From a virus: a stretch of 64,000 nt of DNA. Within the stretch, counting starts at the first letter, position 1. Every line of letters begins with the position of its first letter. Both the position numbers and the translations under genes were made by a program. This document shows positions 1 through 9,081 of this stretch, piece by piece. The notes beneath the pieces are model-generated. The model did no database searches. It saw only the letters and a program-made list of their open reading frames with translations, and was not told where the DNA came from. The DNA lies in the IMG/VR virus record IMGVR_UViG_3300020421_000006, positions 34,449 to 98,448 of that record; one strand, given 5' to 3'.

Positions 1-460
1 CACTTAGATTATTTGAGATCATATCGTTAATCTCAAAAGATGCCATGTTCCACATTTGAAAATCAGCAAGTCCGTTCTTCATGTATTGTCTTGTTAATTC
101 TATAAGTCCTAAATCTCTCATTAGATAAAATCTATAATCAAACCAATCGTATACAAACTTAGCAGAGATATTATTTTGTGTTGTAATATTTCCTGATGTT
201 ATCCAATGTTTGTGCCTATATCTATCTTCACGTGTAACTGAACTCCACATAATAATAACTAAATCATCTTTGTTAAAATTATGTCTTAAATTTGCTTCTA
301 CTAGTTGATTAGAAATATAAAGATTACCTGCTCCGGCTTTTCCGTAGTTTATAGTTTCTGGTATTTCTTGTTTAATGATATCAGACCAAGTTGGCCATTT
401 GTATCTAGTAAAACTACAACCAAATGTAAAACATCTTTTATAGTTATTAAACTGTTTCAA
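1..460 (-). CDS. SGNH/GDSL-like hydrolase, partial (C-terminus outside window)
   Basis: This reading frame is open from the window edge up to a TTG start at 460-458. GGAG lies 6 nt upstream of the TTG, and the start overlaps the end of the 412-codon gene by 14 nt. No ATG in this frame lies before the conserved part. The N-terminus reads FTFGCSFTRYKWPTW, where GCSFT resembles block I (G-x-S-x-T) of SGNH/GDSL hydrolases; an LVIIMWSS strand follows. SGNH enzymes typically remove or transfer acyl groups on glycans or lipids. The position at the end of a glycosyltransferase/radical-SAM block suggests a sugar-modifying role, which is inference. The remaining catalytic Asp/His would lie beyond the window, so the family call is tentative. 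That the frame codes is well supported; function is moderate to weak. Confidence 0.55.
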   Translation of the reverse strand, partial: MKQFNNYKRCFTFGCSFTRYKWPTWSDIIKQEIPETINYGKAGAGNLYISNQLVEANLRHNFNKDDLVIIMWSSVTREDRYRHKHWITSGNITTQNNISAKFVYDWFDYRFYLMRDLGLIELTRQYMKNGLADFQMWNMASFEINDMISNNLS

Positions 461-1685
461 AGTATTTCTCCGCTGATTTTATACAATTAGTTATTGCATC
501 TTTATAAAAGTCTTGTGTTCTTGCATGTTCAAAGTTATGTTGTACAGCAGGATATGCATATAGCAAACGTCTTTGTTTAGTTTTAAAATCAAGACTAATC
601 CACTCTTTTAAATTTTGTTGCACAGTCTTAAAACGTTCTAATGGATCTACAATTAAGTCATAGGGCTTATTAAACAATTTAAAGTCTGTTCTAAATCCTA
701 ATGAACGTAAACCAGCAAGTGTTCCTCTTGATGCAAGTGTAATAAAAGGATGTCCTAGCATAATAGGTTTAAACAATTTTTCTGTTAAAAATACGCTGTC
801 GTCAAAGAATATAGTTTCAGTAACAACTGTTAAAAGCGTATTAGCATACAAGTCTGGATTAAAACTATTAGCAGCATTTGTAACACTCCAGTCTCCATCA
901 AAGAATCTTGGAGTAAATTCTTTATGTCTTGCATAATTCTCTTTACCAATCAAGTATTCTGCATTTAGATCTTCACCTTCTTTAACTTCGTTACATGTAA
1001 CAATCCCTTTGTCTAATAGCCCACTAATGCCTAAGTCTGTTACGTGTGCAGCTCTATGCGGTCTATGCACCCTATTTAAACTGTTAAATGCTTTGCTTTC
1101 TTCTCTATACATTGCACCTTTAATTAATGGCTTGTAGGGCATAGATTGATTCATAAATATCTTTAAGAAGTGATTTGAATATGCAACTTCAAACATACGT
1201 GGATTACCTGTTTTCTCTAACCAATCTTCGTAGTGTTTTTCAACTAGTTGACTTCCTTGCATAATGTAAACAGATAGAGGCGGCAGGCCTCTTTCGATTG
1301 CAGCATCGTGTATACGCTGCCACCCATCACCTAATGCTTTATGTATAAAAGGTCCTCCCTCTTTATCAGCACCAATTACAAGTCTTAATCTTTTTTTCTT
1401 TACTAGTTTTACAATATTCTTTGGCAGTGCAGATATAATATCTGTTGGACCATTATGTACAGAACTAAGTCCAGTCCACCAACAAGGATCTCCATTAACA
1501 TCAATATAATATATGCCAGGCGAATGTTGACAGTTTACTAATTCTTGTACAGGCTTCTTCATACTGCGCAATGTATTTTTAATAATTGTTCCTTTAGAAG
1601 TTAGATACCAATCAGTTTCATCTGTAGTAGAAAGATGAGCTAAATTTTCTGTTGATTCGTCCATGGTATCAAAATAAAAATTCAT
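447..1685 (-). CDS. Glycosyltransferase-like protein with GT10-like C-terminus
   Basis: This 412-residue protein has a C-terminal segment (about 295-345) with FLTEKLFKPIMLGHPFI followed by RSLGF. That pattern matches the nucleotide-sugar-binding half of fucosyltransferase-like GT10 proteins (EKxFKPI...PFI...GF). The N-terminal half is not recognised. It probably transfers a sugar in the host cytoplasm, but donor and acceptor are unknown. The ATG overlaps the stop of the upstream radical-SAM gene as TAATG, so the two are likely translationally coupled. The downstream partial hydrolase overlaps its end. Marine T4-like phages often carry such proteins near tail-fibre genes; decoration of virion proteins or host glycans is an inference. 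Confidence 0.6.
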   Translation of the reverse strand: MNFYFDTMDESTENLAHLSTTDETDWYLTSKGTIIKNTLRSMKKPVQELVNCQHSPGIYYIDVNGDPCWWTGLSSVHNGPTDIISALPKNIVKLVKKKRLRLVIGADKEGGPFIHKALGDGWQRIHDAAIERGLPPLSVYIMQGSQLVEKHYEDWLEKTGNPRMFEVAYSNHFLKIFMNQSMPYKPLIKGAMYREESKAFNSLNRVHRPHRAAHVTDLGISGLLDKGIVTCNEVKEGEDLNAEYLIGKENYARHKEFTPRFFDGDWSVTNAANSFNPDLYANTLLTVVTETIFFDDSVFLTEKLFKPIMLGHPFITLASRGTLAGLRSLGFRTDFKLFNKPYDLIVDPLERFKTVQQNLKEWISLDFKTKQRRLLYAYPAVQHNFEHARTQDFYKDAITNCIKSAEKYFETV

Positions 1686-2881
1686 TATATCAATCCTTTC
1701 AGTTCAGGAAATGTTTCCTCAAAGTTTTCATTTCTAATTATGTCATAGTGGTGTGTACGATTTTTAAACTGCTGTCTTGTTTTTTCATTAAACTTAGAAT
1801 TGTTTATATAACTTACAACACCTTTTAGCATATCGTCAATATGCTTGTTATATTTTTTGCTTTGTATCTTTTCAATAATTTCTGTTTTAAATGCATCATC
1901 TAATACTGATGCTGTGTAATATTCTGGATATTGTATATTATACATCTGTGGGAAATAATCTTCGATATCAAAGAAGCCCTCATTTAACACATAATCAAAA
2001 AAGTCTGTTAGTGTGTATAAATTAAAAACACTAACAACTGTATTGCTTTGCATTTTAATGTGCGGACATTCTTGCTTTATCTTTTGTATATTACTTTTAA
2101 TTAAATTCCAATCTGTTCCTGATCTAATATATTCTGCTCTGCTTCCATAATGATCTAAACTTGCACCTATGTGTATAGTATCAAAGTGTTTCCATAGCTC
2201 TAAGACGCTCTTAGACTTGTATTTTAGCACACTACAGTTACTATTATACTCTAACTTCACATTTGTTTTACCTATTGAAATAAGGTGTTCTAGTATATCA
2301 TAGTGCTTATCTGTAAGCAAAGGTTCGCCACCAGCAAAGTAAAATGTTTCAATGTCTTTAAAGTGTGGAAGGAATTGGTTATACAACTTATCGTTGTCAT
2401 TGCCATCTGCTAAAATGAAGATAGGTTTCTTTTCACCTTGTGCATTATCTTCTTGCGCCCATGTGCTAGAATATGTGCTACTACAACTACGGCATTTAAA
2501 GTTACAAATATTACTCCAGCGTACATCAAAGTGTTTTAGATGCATTACTGGCAATGTTCCGTCATCTTCTGTATGTGCTATTAGCCCTGTGGTATCACCA
2601 AAGTATGGATTGCTGTTAGCATGTATTCTTGAACTTTCTGCGCCGCCATCTTCTATGTTATAACATGCTTGGCATTCTACACAACGTTTTCCTTCAAGCA
2701 TGTTTTTACGCATCTGCTTATAAGGTTTATCATTCCAAATTTCTTTGATTGTGTGTTGTCTTACATTACCTAAGGGTTTGTCCCATTCACCAACACAACA
2801 AGGTAGTACTGACCCGTCTGGATTTACATACATGTGCAACCAAGGTAAAATGCAAAATGTATCAGACCTTTTCGCAGTCAT
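1685..2881 (-). CDS. Radical SAM enzyme with N-terminal SPASM/twitch-like cysteines
   Basis: This 398-residue protein has the radical-SAM cluster motif CNFKCRSC with cysteines at 126, 130 and 133, and the SAM-binding GGEP at 184-187. An N-terminal segment carries further cysteines (C10, C28, C29, C67, C70, C73) in the context CILPWLHMYVNPDG...LPCC. This is typical of SPASM/twitch proteins that hold an auxiliary 4Fe-4S cluster. Such enzymes start radical chemistry on peptides or sugars; the substrate here cannot be read from sequence. The start overlaps the end of a second radical-SAM gene by 20 nt and the stop is coupled as TAATG to a glycosyltransferase-like gene. The set therefore looks like one pathway. 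The family call is confident; the role is unknown. Confidence 0.85.
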   Translation of the reverse strand: MTAKRSDTFCILPWLHMYVNPDGSVLPCCVGEWDKPLGNVRQHTIKEIWNDKPYKQMRKNMLEGKRCVECQACYNIEDGGAESSRIHANSNPYFGDTTGLIAHTEDDGTLPVMHLKHFDVRWSNICNFKCRSCSSTYSSTWAQEDNAQGEKKPIFILADGNDNDKLYNQFLPHFKDIETFYFAGGEPLLTDKHYDILEHLISIGKTNVKLEYNSNCSVLKYKSKSVLELWKHFDTIHIGASLDHYGSRAEYIRSGTDWNLIKSNIQKIKQECPHIKMQSNTVVSVFNLYTLTDFFDYVLNEGFFDIEDYFPQMYNIQYPEYYTASVLDDAFKTEIIEKIQSKKYNKHIDDMLKGVVSYINNSKFNEKTRQQFKNRTHHYDIIRNENFEETFPELKGLI

Positions 2882-4229
2882 AGTAGAAGTCCTTTAAGTC
2901 TGGAAATGTATTAGTGAAGTTAACATTTCTTCTTTTGTCGTATTCAGTAAACCACTGATAAAAATCTTTTCGACCTTCTGTTAATCTGTTAACATCGTAC
3001 TGTGTTCTTTCCATATAGTCTACTACACGTCTAAACTTTTCATACTCTAGTTCACTAAATTTATGCCTATCTTGATCGTCCATGTTATCAACAATAAACT
3101 GTAAATGCTTTTTCATGTACGGCATAAATTTATCTTTAGGTAAGATGTTCATATCGTATTGTAGCGGCTCTTTTAAATACGGAGTATCAAATCTAATACG
3201 CTGCCACTTAGTTTGATTATCACTATTATACTTTATACGCCAGTCTAAAAACTTTTGCAATAATGTGCTAAAGTTAGTTACAGTTAAAATATTAAATGTA
3301 ACCATAAATGTTAAAGGCATATTAGTTCTAGTCATGTACATGTCTAGATTCTTTTCCCATAGCTCTAAGTCTAAGCCTGTTCTAATATACTCTGCTTGTG
3401 GTCCCCATGTATCAATACTAGTAAAGATTTTAAAGTCTTTGATACAGCCTTTTTCAACTAAACTGTTTACTTTGTCAGTGAACCGTTCAATAAGAATAGG
3501 CTTAACACCTAAGTTAGTATTAATGTTTAATTCTAAGTTAGGACAAGGATTCTTTTCAAGCTCGTCAAATACTCTCCATGTGCTTTGCTGTAATAAGGGT
3601 TCGCCTCCTGTAATACGTAAAATCGTAAGTGTCTTACGCAATTCAGGCCACCACTTCCACCATGCTTTAACATACGGATTTGTTTCTTCATCTTTGTGTA
3701 TTTTAAACCAGTCAATATCATTCCTATGATTCTTAACCATAGTGTACGGACCTTCTTTTTCAATTTCTTTGTAGTAACTGCTAGAATGTTTAGGGTGACA
3801 ATAACCGCACTTAAAATTACATTCATTACCAAACGAAACTTCAACATACTGTGGATTTACATTCGCCATTGGTTCTTGTTTAATTGCATTAAATCTTTCA
3901 GGCGTGTATATACTTGCGTTACGTTCTTTACGATCGCTTATATAGTCTTTACCCATACATTCAACATTCCAACAGTATTGACATCCGCTAGGCTTTTTGC
4001 CGTCCATCATTTCTTGGCGTTCTGCTTTTTTCTGCTGTGTATTATGTAACGCACTAGGATCTGCTTCTATTTCATGCAAAGGTATTTTGTGTGGTGCAGG
4101 GTGATAACAACTATGTGTTTCTCCTGTACCTAAATACAACGTTGTATGATGCCATTTGGCCATACAGAATGTAGGACTTAGCTCGTCCATAATAGGTATA
4201 AATTTTTCTATCCTATCTTTATCCTGCAT
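2862..4229 (-). CDS. Second radical SAM enzyme with SPASM/twitch-like N-terminus
   Basis: This 455-residue protein is distantly paralogous to the following gene. It has CNFKCGYC (C137, C141, C144) and GGEP at 208-211. Extra cysteines lie at 22, 41, 83, 86 and 91, with the order FCMAKWHH...CYHP...CQYCWNVEC matching the auxiliary-cluster segment placed before the core. The region after GGEP has the alternating helix/strand pattern of a partial TIM barrel. The start overlaps the end of the repeat-containing glycosyltransferase gene by 11 nt. Two non-identical radical-SAM enzymes side by side suggest successive steps on one substrate or a heteromer; this is inference. It might also act on a host molecule rather than on the virion. 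Confidence 0.85.
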   Translation of the reverse strand: MQDKDRIEKFIPIMDELSPTFCMAKWHHTTLYLGTGETHSCYHPAPHKIPLHEIEADPSALHNTQQKKAERQEMMDGKKPSGCQYCWNVECMGKDYISDRKERNASIYTPERFNAIKQEPMANVNPQYVEVSFGNECNFKCGYCHPKHSSSYYKEIEKEGPYTMVKNHRNDIDWFKIHKDEETNPYVKAWWKWWPELRKTLTILRITGGEPLLQQSTWRVFDELEKNPCPNLELNINTNLGVKPILIERFTDKVNSLVEKGCIKDFKIFTSIDTWGPQAEYIRTGLDLELWEKNLDMYMTRTNMPLTFMVTFNILTVTNFSTLLQKFLDWRIKYNSDNQTKWQRIRFDTPYLKEPLQYDMNILPKDKFMPYMKKHLQFIVDNMDDQDRHKFSELEYEKFRRVVDYMERTQYDVNRLTEGRKDFYQWFTEYDKRRNVNFTNTFPDLKDFYYDCEKV

Positions 4230-5859
4230 TAAACTTTTCCTTTAACCAATCAAAGTCATTTATCTTACGTAGATTTTCTGGCTTGTTACTATTTGCAACT
4301 CCGTATTCTCTACCAGCTTTTGCTCCTGTTAGTGCGTACTCTGCAAAAGGTCCTTTTGCTTCTTTACACCAGATATCTAAACGTTTCTCAGTTTCCATAT
4401 TATCCTGTCTGTTAATAGATCTACTAGCCAATTTAACACATTCTCTGAATGCACTTTTCCATGTACTGTATTCATCAGTATCAAACACACTAATGTTACT
4501 TACTTCGTTCATTGCTCTGAACTTTGTAGATAGGCTTGTTGTCATGTCTGTAGTAAAGTCTGTAATATCCATAACTGCTTGTCTTGGTAATAATTTTACA
4601 CCACCGTAACCATATTCTAAATCATTTACTGCGTTTTTACTTCTCCATACATGCACAGTGTCTTGATCCCAAAACGGAACAATATGATTAAATTTAAAGT
4701 GTTTAATTAATTGAGCATCGCCATCAACTACCCAAAACATATTTGTTTCACATAATCTTGCTGCTTCCATATGTGCTTGATGAATACCTTTTACATCACG
4801 TATCCAACGTAACTTTATACTAGGATCTTGTACCCTTATAATATCTTGTAATTCTTTAAAATGCTTATCTGCATTTTTTTCTTTATAACTTATAAACGCA
4901 ATATCATAAGGTGTTTGCTCACTACTATTTTCTTTTACATCTTTTTTGTTAGTAAAGAATCTTGATTTAAATTCACGTTCTGTTACAGGACGTTCTTTTG
5001 AAAACAATGTAACTCCGTCATAGAACTGGCCATTGTTTTGAAAACAGTGTGTAAGTTTTCTATGATAACTGTCATACTTAGGAATGTAATAATCAAACTT
5101 AAAACTATCAATAATATTTAGATCAGGATACACACCCCAGAACATATCACCTGTTGCTTTTTCTTGTGCGTTTTGATAATCTTCAAAAGTTGCTAATTGA
5201 AATATTTCCCACTTCTTGGGTTCACTTGCTACTATATTGATTTCTTTTTTATTTGTAAAAAATCTATAATCAAATTCACGTTTAGCAATTTTATTATCTT
5301 TATGACAAATAAAGATACCATCATACGTTTTGTTATTTTTAAAAACATGTACAACATCTTTATCCCAAAAAGGAACTTGGTATTGAGGTATATCGTTTGG
5401 AATTACGTCATCAGGTATACACAATATAAATTCTGATTGTGCAATTTCTTGTGCTGTAACAAGTCCTTCATAACTATCTAATTTAACAATATCATACGGC
5501 TTAGGTGTACTTGCTACTATATCAATCTCTTTCTTGTCTGTAAAAAATCTGTATTTCCATTCTTTGTTTGCTACATTTAAGTTTTTAGGAAATAAACATA
5601 CACCATCAAAATGTTCACCATTTTTAAATACATGAATGTACTGATCGTCCCATTCTGTAACTCTATATGTTAAATCGAAATCTTGTGTTAGATACAAATT
5701 GTCCCATACTACCCAAAAGTTTTTTGTAAGAGACTTTTTGTTTAGTGTTTCATAACTTTCACAATTTTCTATTTTTTGTGCGTGTGGAAATCTTGCCTTG
5801 AAATTACTCCATGCTATTTCATTAACGTTCCCGTCACTGACAAAAAAGATATCATACAT
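4219..5859 (-). CDS. Glycosyltransferase-like protein with three degenerate tandem modules
   Basis: This 546-residue protein is built from repeated units. RFFTDKKEIDIVAS (104-117), RFFTNKKEINIVAS (199-212) and RFFTNKKDV (300-308) mark the ends of three modules of about 95 residues. Each has a WD/HVFKN/YDG core. The last unit (about 317-546) is complete and resembles the 301-residue neighbour. It has an xDIAFISY start, VVDGDAQ (DGD at 379-381, DxD-like) and YGYGGVKLLP, compared with DAD and GNGGLKLW in the neighbour. The last module is therefore probably catalytic and the first three shortened copies, perhaps for acceptor binding. GT-A-type glycosyl transfer is inferred from the DxD and fold pattern only. 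The gene overlaps the next one (8 nt) and the following radical-SAM gene. Confidence 0.55.
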   Translation of the reverse strand: MYDIFFVSDGNVNEIAWSNFKARFPHAQKIENCESYETLNKKSLTKNFWVVWDNLYLTQDFDLTYRVTEWDDQYIHVFKNGEHFDGVCLFPKNLNVANKEWKYRFFTDKKEIDIVASTPKPYDIVKLDSYEGLVTAQEIAQSEFILCIPDDVIPNDIPQYQVPFWDKDVVHVFKNNKTYDGIFICHKDNKIAKREFDYRFFTNKKEINIVASEPKKWEIFQLATFEDYQNAQEKATGDMFWGVYPDLNIIDSFKFDYYIPKYDSYHRKLTHCFQNNGQFYDGVTLFSKERPVTEREFKSRFFTNKKDVKENSSEQTPYDIAFISYKEKNADKHFKELQDIIRVQDPSIKLRWIRDVKGIHQAHMEAARLCETNMFWVVDGDAQLIKHFKFNHIVPFWDQDTVHVWRSKNAVNDLEYGYGGVKLLPRQAVMDITDFTTDMTTSLSTKFRAMNEVSNISVFDTDEYSTWKSAFRECVKLASRSINRQDNMETEKRLDIWCKEAKGPFAEYALTGAKAGREYGVANSNKPENLRKINDFDWLKEKFNAG

Positions 5860-6757
5860 ATTTTTTACTATAATAAGTTTGGCCTAGGTTTAATGCTTCG
5901 TCATATAAATCCATTGTATACCTACTTGCATCAGGTTCTAACCAAACCCAATCAAGACCTAAGTTTATATTGATTTCATTACCTAACCGTTTAATTTCTG
6001 CAATACATGCTTCGCTGTCTTTTGAAAAGTGTTCTGCTTTTTCTTTCCATATATCGCCAAGTATTTCAAAGTCTCTAACTTGTATATGATCCCAGTCTGT
6101 ACAGTTAGTCATATATGTTCCTTGCCTTGCACCTAATATTGACATAATACCGTTTTCTACATGTGAGCCAACAGTTGACCACATTCTAAGTCTGTGAATA
6201 TTGTGCCACCAAATTCTTTCTTTAATTTCCATAGGCGGAAGTTTTAATCCATCGGACAGTGTCATTTTAACACCTTCTCGAAAACCTGCTCTCCATGCAT
6301 GGTATGGAGTTGCATTTACTTTTGTATCACTGTATGTCATAGGAAAGTTTCTGTAACCTGTTTCCCAACAAAAATCAACTTGAGCTCTTTCGCTATCTGC
6401 GTTTTCATGCGTTTTCATATTAAGTAAATGATCTTTAGACCATAACTTTAATCCGCCGTTACCGTAACGTAAACCATTAACAGTATTCTTTCCACACCAA
6501 CTATAAACTTTAATTTCTTCTTCTGACATGTCTAAGTCAAGATTAAAATATTCAGGATATACTATATTGTCTGCATCAACTGTAAGCAACCAATCAGTTT
6601 CAGATTGCTCTGCACATGCTTTATGTGCATGGTCACTTCCTTTTACACCATGTACACGTTTTGCCCAGGGTAATTTATTACACAGATCTGCATAATGCAA
6701 ATCAGCAAACGGTTCATCATACGATAAAAAGAATACGTCGAACTCGACTACTCTCAT
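5852..6757 (-). CDS. GT-A-like glycosyltransferase
   Basis: This 301-residue protein opens with FDVFFLSYDEP and continues to WLLTVDADNIV, with a DAD triplet at 61-63. That fits the metal/nucleotide-sugar site of GT-A glycosyltransferases. A GNGGLKLWS segment follows, as in the C-terminal module of the 546-residue neighbour. The acceptor is unknown. The ATG at 6757 has a clear upstream GAGGAG and directly follows the stop of the 216-residue gene. Sharing a module with its neighbour points to local duplication within the block. Confidence in a glycosyltransferase-type fold is moderate; no donor can be named. Confidence 0.6.
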   Translation of the reverse strand: MRVVEFDVFFLSYDEPFADLHYADLCNKLPWAKRVHGVKGSDHAHKACAEQSETDWLLTVDADNIVYPEYFNLDLDMSEEEIKVYSWCGKNTVNGLRYGNGGLKLWSKDHLLNMKTHENADSERAQVDFCWETGYRNFPMTYSDTKVNATPYHAWRAGFREGVKMTLSDGLKLPPMEIKERIWWHNIHRLRMWSTVGSHVENGIMSILGARQGTYMTNCTDWDHIQVRDFEILGDIWKEKAEHFSKDSEACIAEIKRLGNEININLGLDWVWLEPDASRYTMDLYDEALNLGQTYYSKKYV

Positions 6758-7408
6758 TTAAATCTCCTCTAGTACATAGTTTTTAAACAGTCTACGAGTA
6801 AACACACTAAACTTTCCTGTTATGTCTACATCATCTACTGTTACAGAATTACCTGTTAGCTCATCAAGTGTAACATCAAATGTTTTTTGCGGAAAGTGCG
6901 GATCGTTATAATCAGCTATTGTAAAAGATAAAGTTGTATCTCCTTGCCAAAAAACATTTCTTGGTGTTGCTGGTTGCCACTGATCATCTAAAACTTTTGT
7001 GCCGCCATATTCCTCGCTTAGTTCTACAGTAAGTTTACTACTACCTTTATTGTATGTAAGATAAATGTCTGGCTTTACTTCTTCATCTAAGTAACGTTTA
7101 TCAATAACTCTATGCAGTACATCATCAATCTTTGTTAAAGTTTTTTCTTCAGTGATTTCAAACTTACCTTCACTAGTGTCAAAGAAACAATTATTAATAT
7201 GAATCTCACCATTAATAATTTTAATAGCAAGATCCTCTTCAACCTCAGCGATGTTTTTACTGTATTCCATTTCTATCGAAGCATACGGGCCTACTGATAT
7301 TAACTGGCCTGTGTCTGCGTCAAATGCTGCTCCAAACCTACGCTCTGGCTCTTTATAATTCTTGAGCCATTCGTCGAAGTCTGGCATAAACTCTTCTATT
7401 TCTTCCAT
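6758..7408 (-). CDS. Hypothetical protein of the modification block
   Basis: I do not recognise this 216-residue protein. The N-terminus is acidic (MEEIEEFMPDFDEW). The middle reads as short beta strands (INGEIHINNCFF, DIYLTYNKGSSKLTVEL), and the C-terminal half contains TTLSFTIADYNDP and KFSVFTRRLF. There are no transmembrane segments, signal peptide or metal-binding cysteine pairs. It may be a beta-rich structural or carbohydrate-binding accessory protein. It lies between two glycosyltransferase genes, overlaps the upstream one by 13 nt and abuts the downstream start, so it is part of the same operon. That it codes is well supported by frame and spacing. Confidence 0.6.
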   Translation of the reverse strand: MEEIEEFMPDFDEWLKNYKEPERRFGAAFDADTGQLISVGPYASIEMEYSKNIAEVEEDLAIKIINGEIHINNCFFDTSEGKFEITEEKTLTKIDDVLHRVIDKRYLDEEVKPDIYLTYNKGSSKLTVELSEEYGGTKVLDDQWQPATPRNVFWQGDTTLSFTIADYNDPHFPQKTFDVTLDELTGNSVTVDDVDITGKFSVFTRRLFKNYVLEEI

Positions 7409-8235
7409 GCTATTTCCTCCAGTACATTAACTGTTTCTAAAGTCATTTTATTTTTTTCAACATAATGTACAATGTCGTTTTGTTGATAACTACCTATTTT
7501 TAATTTGCCTTTATCATTTAAGTAGTAGCCTACGTGATCTGAAAACTTATCAGCAGCCCAAGGCCAATTTTGTACAGCACCTTTCATGTGTACAACTCTT
7601 GGGAAGCTCAAAGGATACGCAATATCATCTGTAATATCTAATATTTTTGCAGCCATTGAAAATGCTTCATCTGTTCCAATTACTTTAGGTCTATGTTTTG
7701 TTAAAAACAAATTACTGTATTCGTTTGGATTGTCCATTATAGAACGTTGTAAAGCAAAGAACTCACTTGCTAGTTTACTATCTTTTTTGAAGAAAGTAAA
7801 AAATGAATATAAGTTAGGTAATTCATTTGCAGTAAATGTTCTTCTATAGTAATCGCTAGTTACTTCTTCACCTCTGTAAGTGTATGCTTTGTTAGCAACA
7901 TACAATTCAGAATGTTTAATAAAATAATCAATCCAATGACTATAATCTCTAAAGAACAACATGTCTGCATCTAAGCATACAGTATGTTCCCACGGTGAAA
8001 GCTCGTCCATGTAAGAACGGCCGTCCCAAAAACCTTTTTTATCCCATTCAATAACTTCATCAAACACCCATGTAGATTTAAAATTTTCTATTTGGGTTTT
8101 GTCATCAATTACTAATGCGACTTTATCGTAACCTTCTTTTTGTGTATTCTTAATACTTAATGCAAGTGCATACGCCATTTGTGCATAATTATATTCTTCA
8201 GAAGTTGCAACAACTATTAGATATCCAAAGTTCAT
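7396..8235 (-). CDS. GT8-like glycosyltransferase
   Basis: This 279-residue protein starts with a Rossmann-like GYLIVVATSEEY strand. It has HTVCLDADMLFFRDY, with DAD at 89-91 preceded by a hydrophobic strand and followed by the aromatic/Arg segment usual in glycogenin/GT8-type enzymes. Downstream are GTDEAFSMAA and FPRVVHMKG, matching the D-E and H-x-x-G positions near the donor site of that fold. It likely uses a nucleotide sugar and a divalent metal. The start overlaps the stop of the similar upstream gene as ATGA, so the two are probably coupled and may work in sequence. Acceptor unknown. Confidence 0.65.
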   Translation of the reverse strand: MNFGYLIVVATSEEYNYAQMAYALALSIKNTQKEGYDKVALVIDDKTQIENFKSTWVFDEVIEWDKKGFWDGRSYMDELSPWEHTVCLDADMLFFRDYSHWIDYFIKHSELYVANKAYTYRGEEVTSDYYRRTFTANELPNLYSFFTFFKKDSKLASEFFALQRSIMDNPNEYSNLFLTKHRPKVIGTDEAFSMAAKILDITDDIAYPLSFPRVVHMKGAVQNWPWAADKFSDHVGYYLNDKGKLKIGSYQQNDIVHYVEKNKMTLETVNVLEEIAWKK

Positions 8236-9080
8236 ATCAACTCCATTAGTTTATCGAAGTTTCTCTCAATGCTTTTTTTATTCATTACATGTACATCTCT
8301 ACCTGTAGATGAAGCAGCTACCTGCTCATTAGTTAATAAAAATTGTAATGTATTGTCTTTTACATCAAATAAAATATCTCTATCTATTGTAGAAAACACT
8401 GGCGGCATTTTATATTCAGTATCTACTTCTTGAAAACCATTTAGTATATGATTAGCAATTGCAAAACTAATATCATTTCTATACATTCTGCTATCAAATC
8501 TATATGTGTCTGCAAAGAACTTATAATTTTTTTGTATGTATTGCACTAAATCAAAAAGTACTTTTGTTTGTTCATTCTTGGTAAACATAACTGTTGTTGC
8601 CCAAAGTAGTTTAACTCCAGTATCCGAAACATACTTGTCATGGTAACCTGCTCGAGTTCCCATAATATCATTATACTCATGCGATATTAAAAAGTCTTGT
8701 TCAACATCCCAATAGTTGTTTAGTGTATCTGAAAATGTTAGATAATCGCAATCTAACAATAATGTTCTTTCATAAGGTGTAATATCCCAAACATTTGGTC
8801 TGTTTGAATTATCAAAAGGTACCGCTTCAAAATCATTTCCATCATGAAGGTTTCTGTATTGCTGTGTTGGAGGACGCTCTACAAAAATAATACTATCAAA
8901 GATTTCTTCTGCTTTATCTGCGGTACCGATTTCTTCCATATAATCAACAGTTGATTTATCTGTGATTAATGAAACTGGATAGCCGAGATGCTTTTTGGCA
9001 AGGCCGCCTGCTACCAATGCTAGTTTAGAATAATCTAAACTTCGGCTGTTATGAGCAAATATTACAATTCCTTTATTCAT
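8232..9080 (-). CDS. GT8-like glycosyltransferase, second copy
   Basis: I prefer the ATG at 9080 (282 residues). GAAG lies 6 nt upstream, and this start leaves a 1-nt gap to the upstream stop. A TTG at 9092 would add four residues. The protein begins MNKGIVIFAHNSRSL. It has YERTLLLDCDYLTF with DCD at 110-112 as the DxD metal site, and later MYRNDISFAIANHIL in place of the GTDEAF segment of its neighbour. It is distantly paralogous to the 279-residue protein. The metal-site replacement D-C-D is tolerated in such families. Substrates are unknown. Local glycosyltransferase duplication is a recurring feature of this block. Confidence 0.6.
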   Translation of the reverse strand: MNKGIVIFAHNSRSLDYSKLALVAGGLAKKHLGYPVSLITDKSTVDYMEEIGTADKAEEIFDSIIFVERPPTQQYRNLHDGNDFEAVPFDNSNRPNVWDITPYERTLLLDCDYLTFSDTLNNYWDVEQDFLISHEYNDIMGTRAGYHDKYVSDTGVKLLWATTVMFTKNEQTKVLFDLVQYIQKNYKFFADTYRFDSRMYRNDISFAIANHILNGFQEVDTEYKMPPVFSTIDRDILFDVKDNTLQFLLTNEQVAASSTGRDVHVMNKKSIERNFDKLMELI

Positions 9081-9081
9081 A

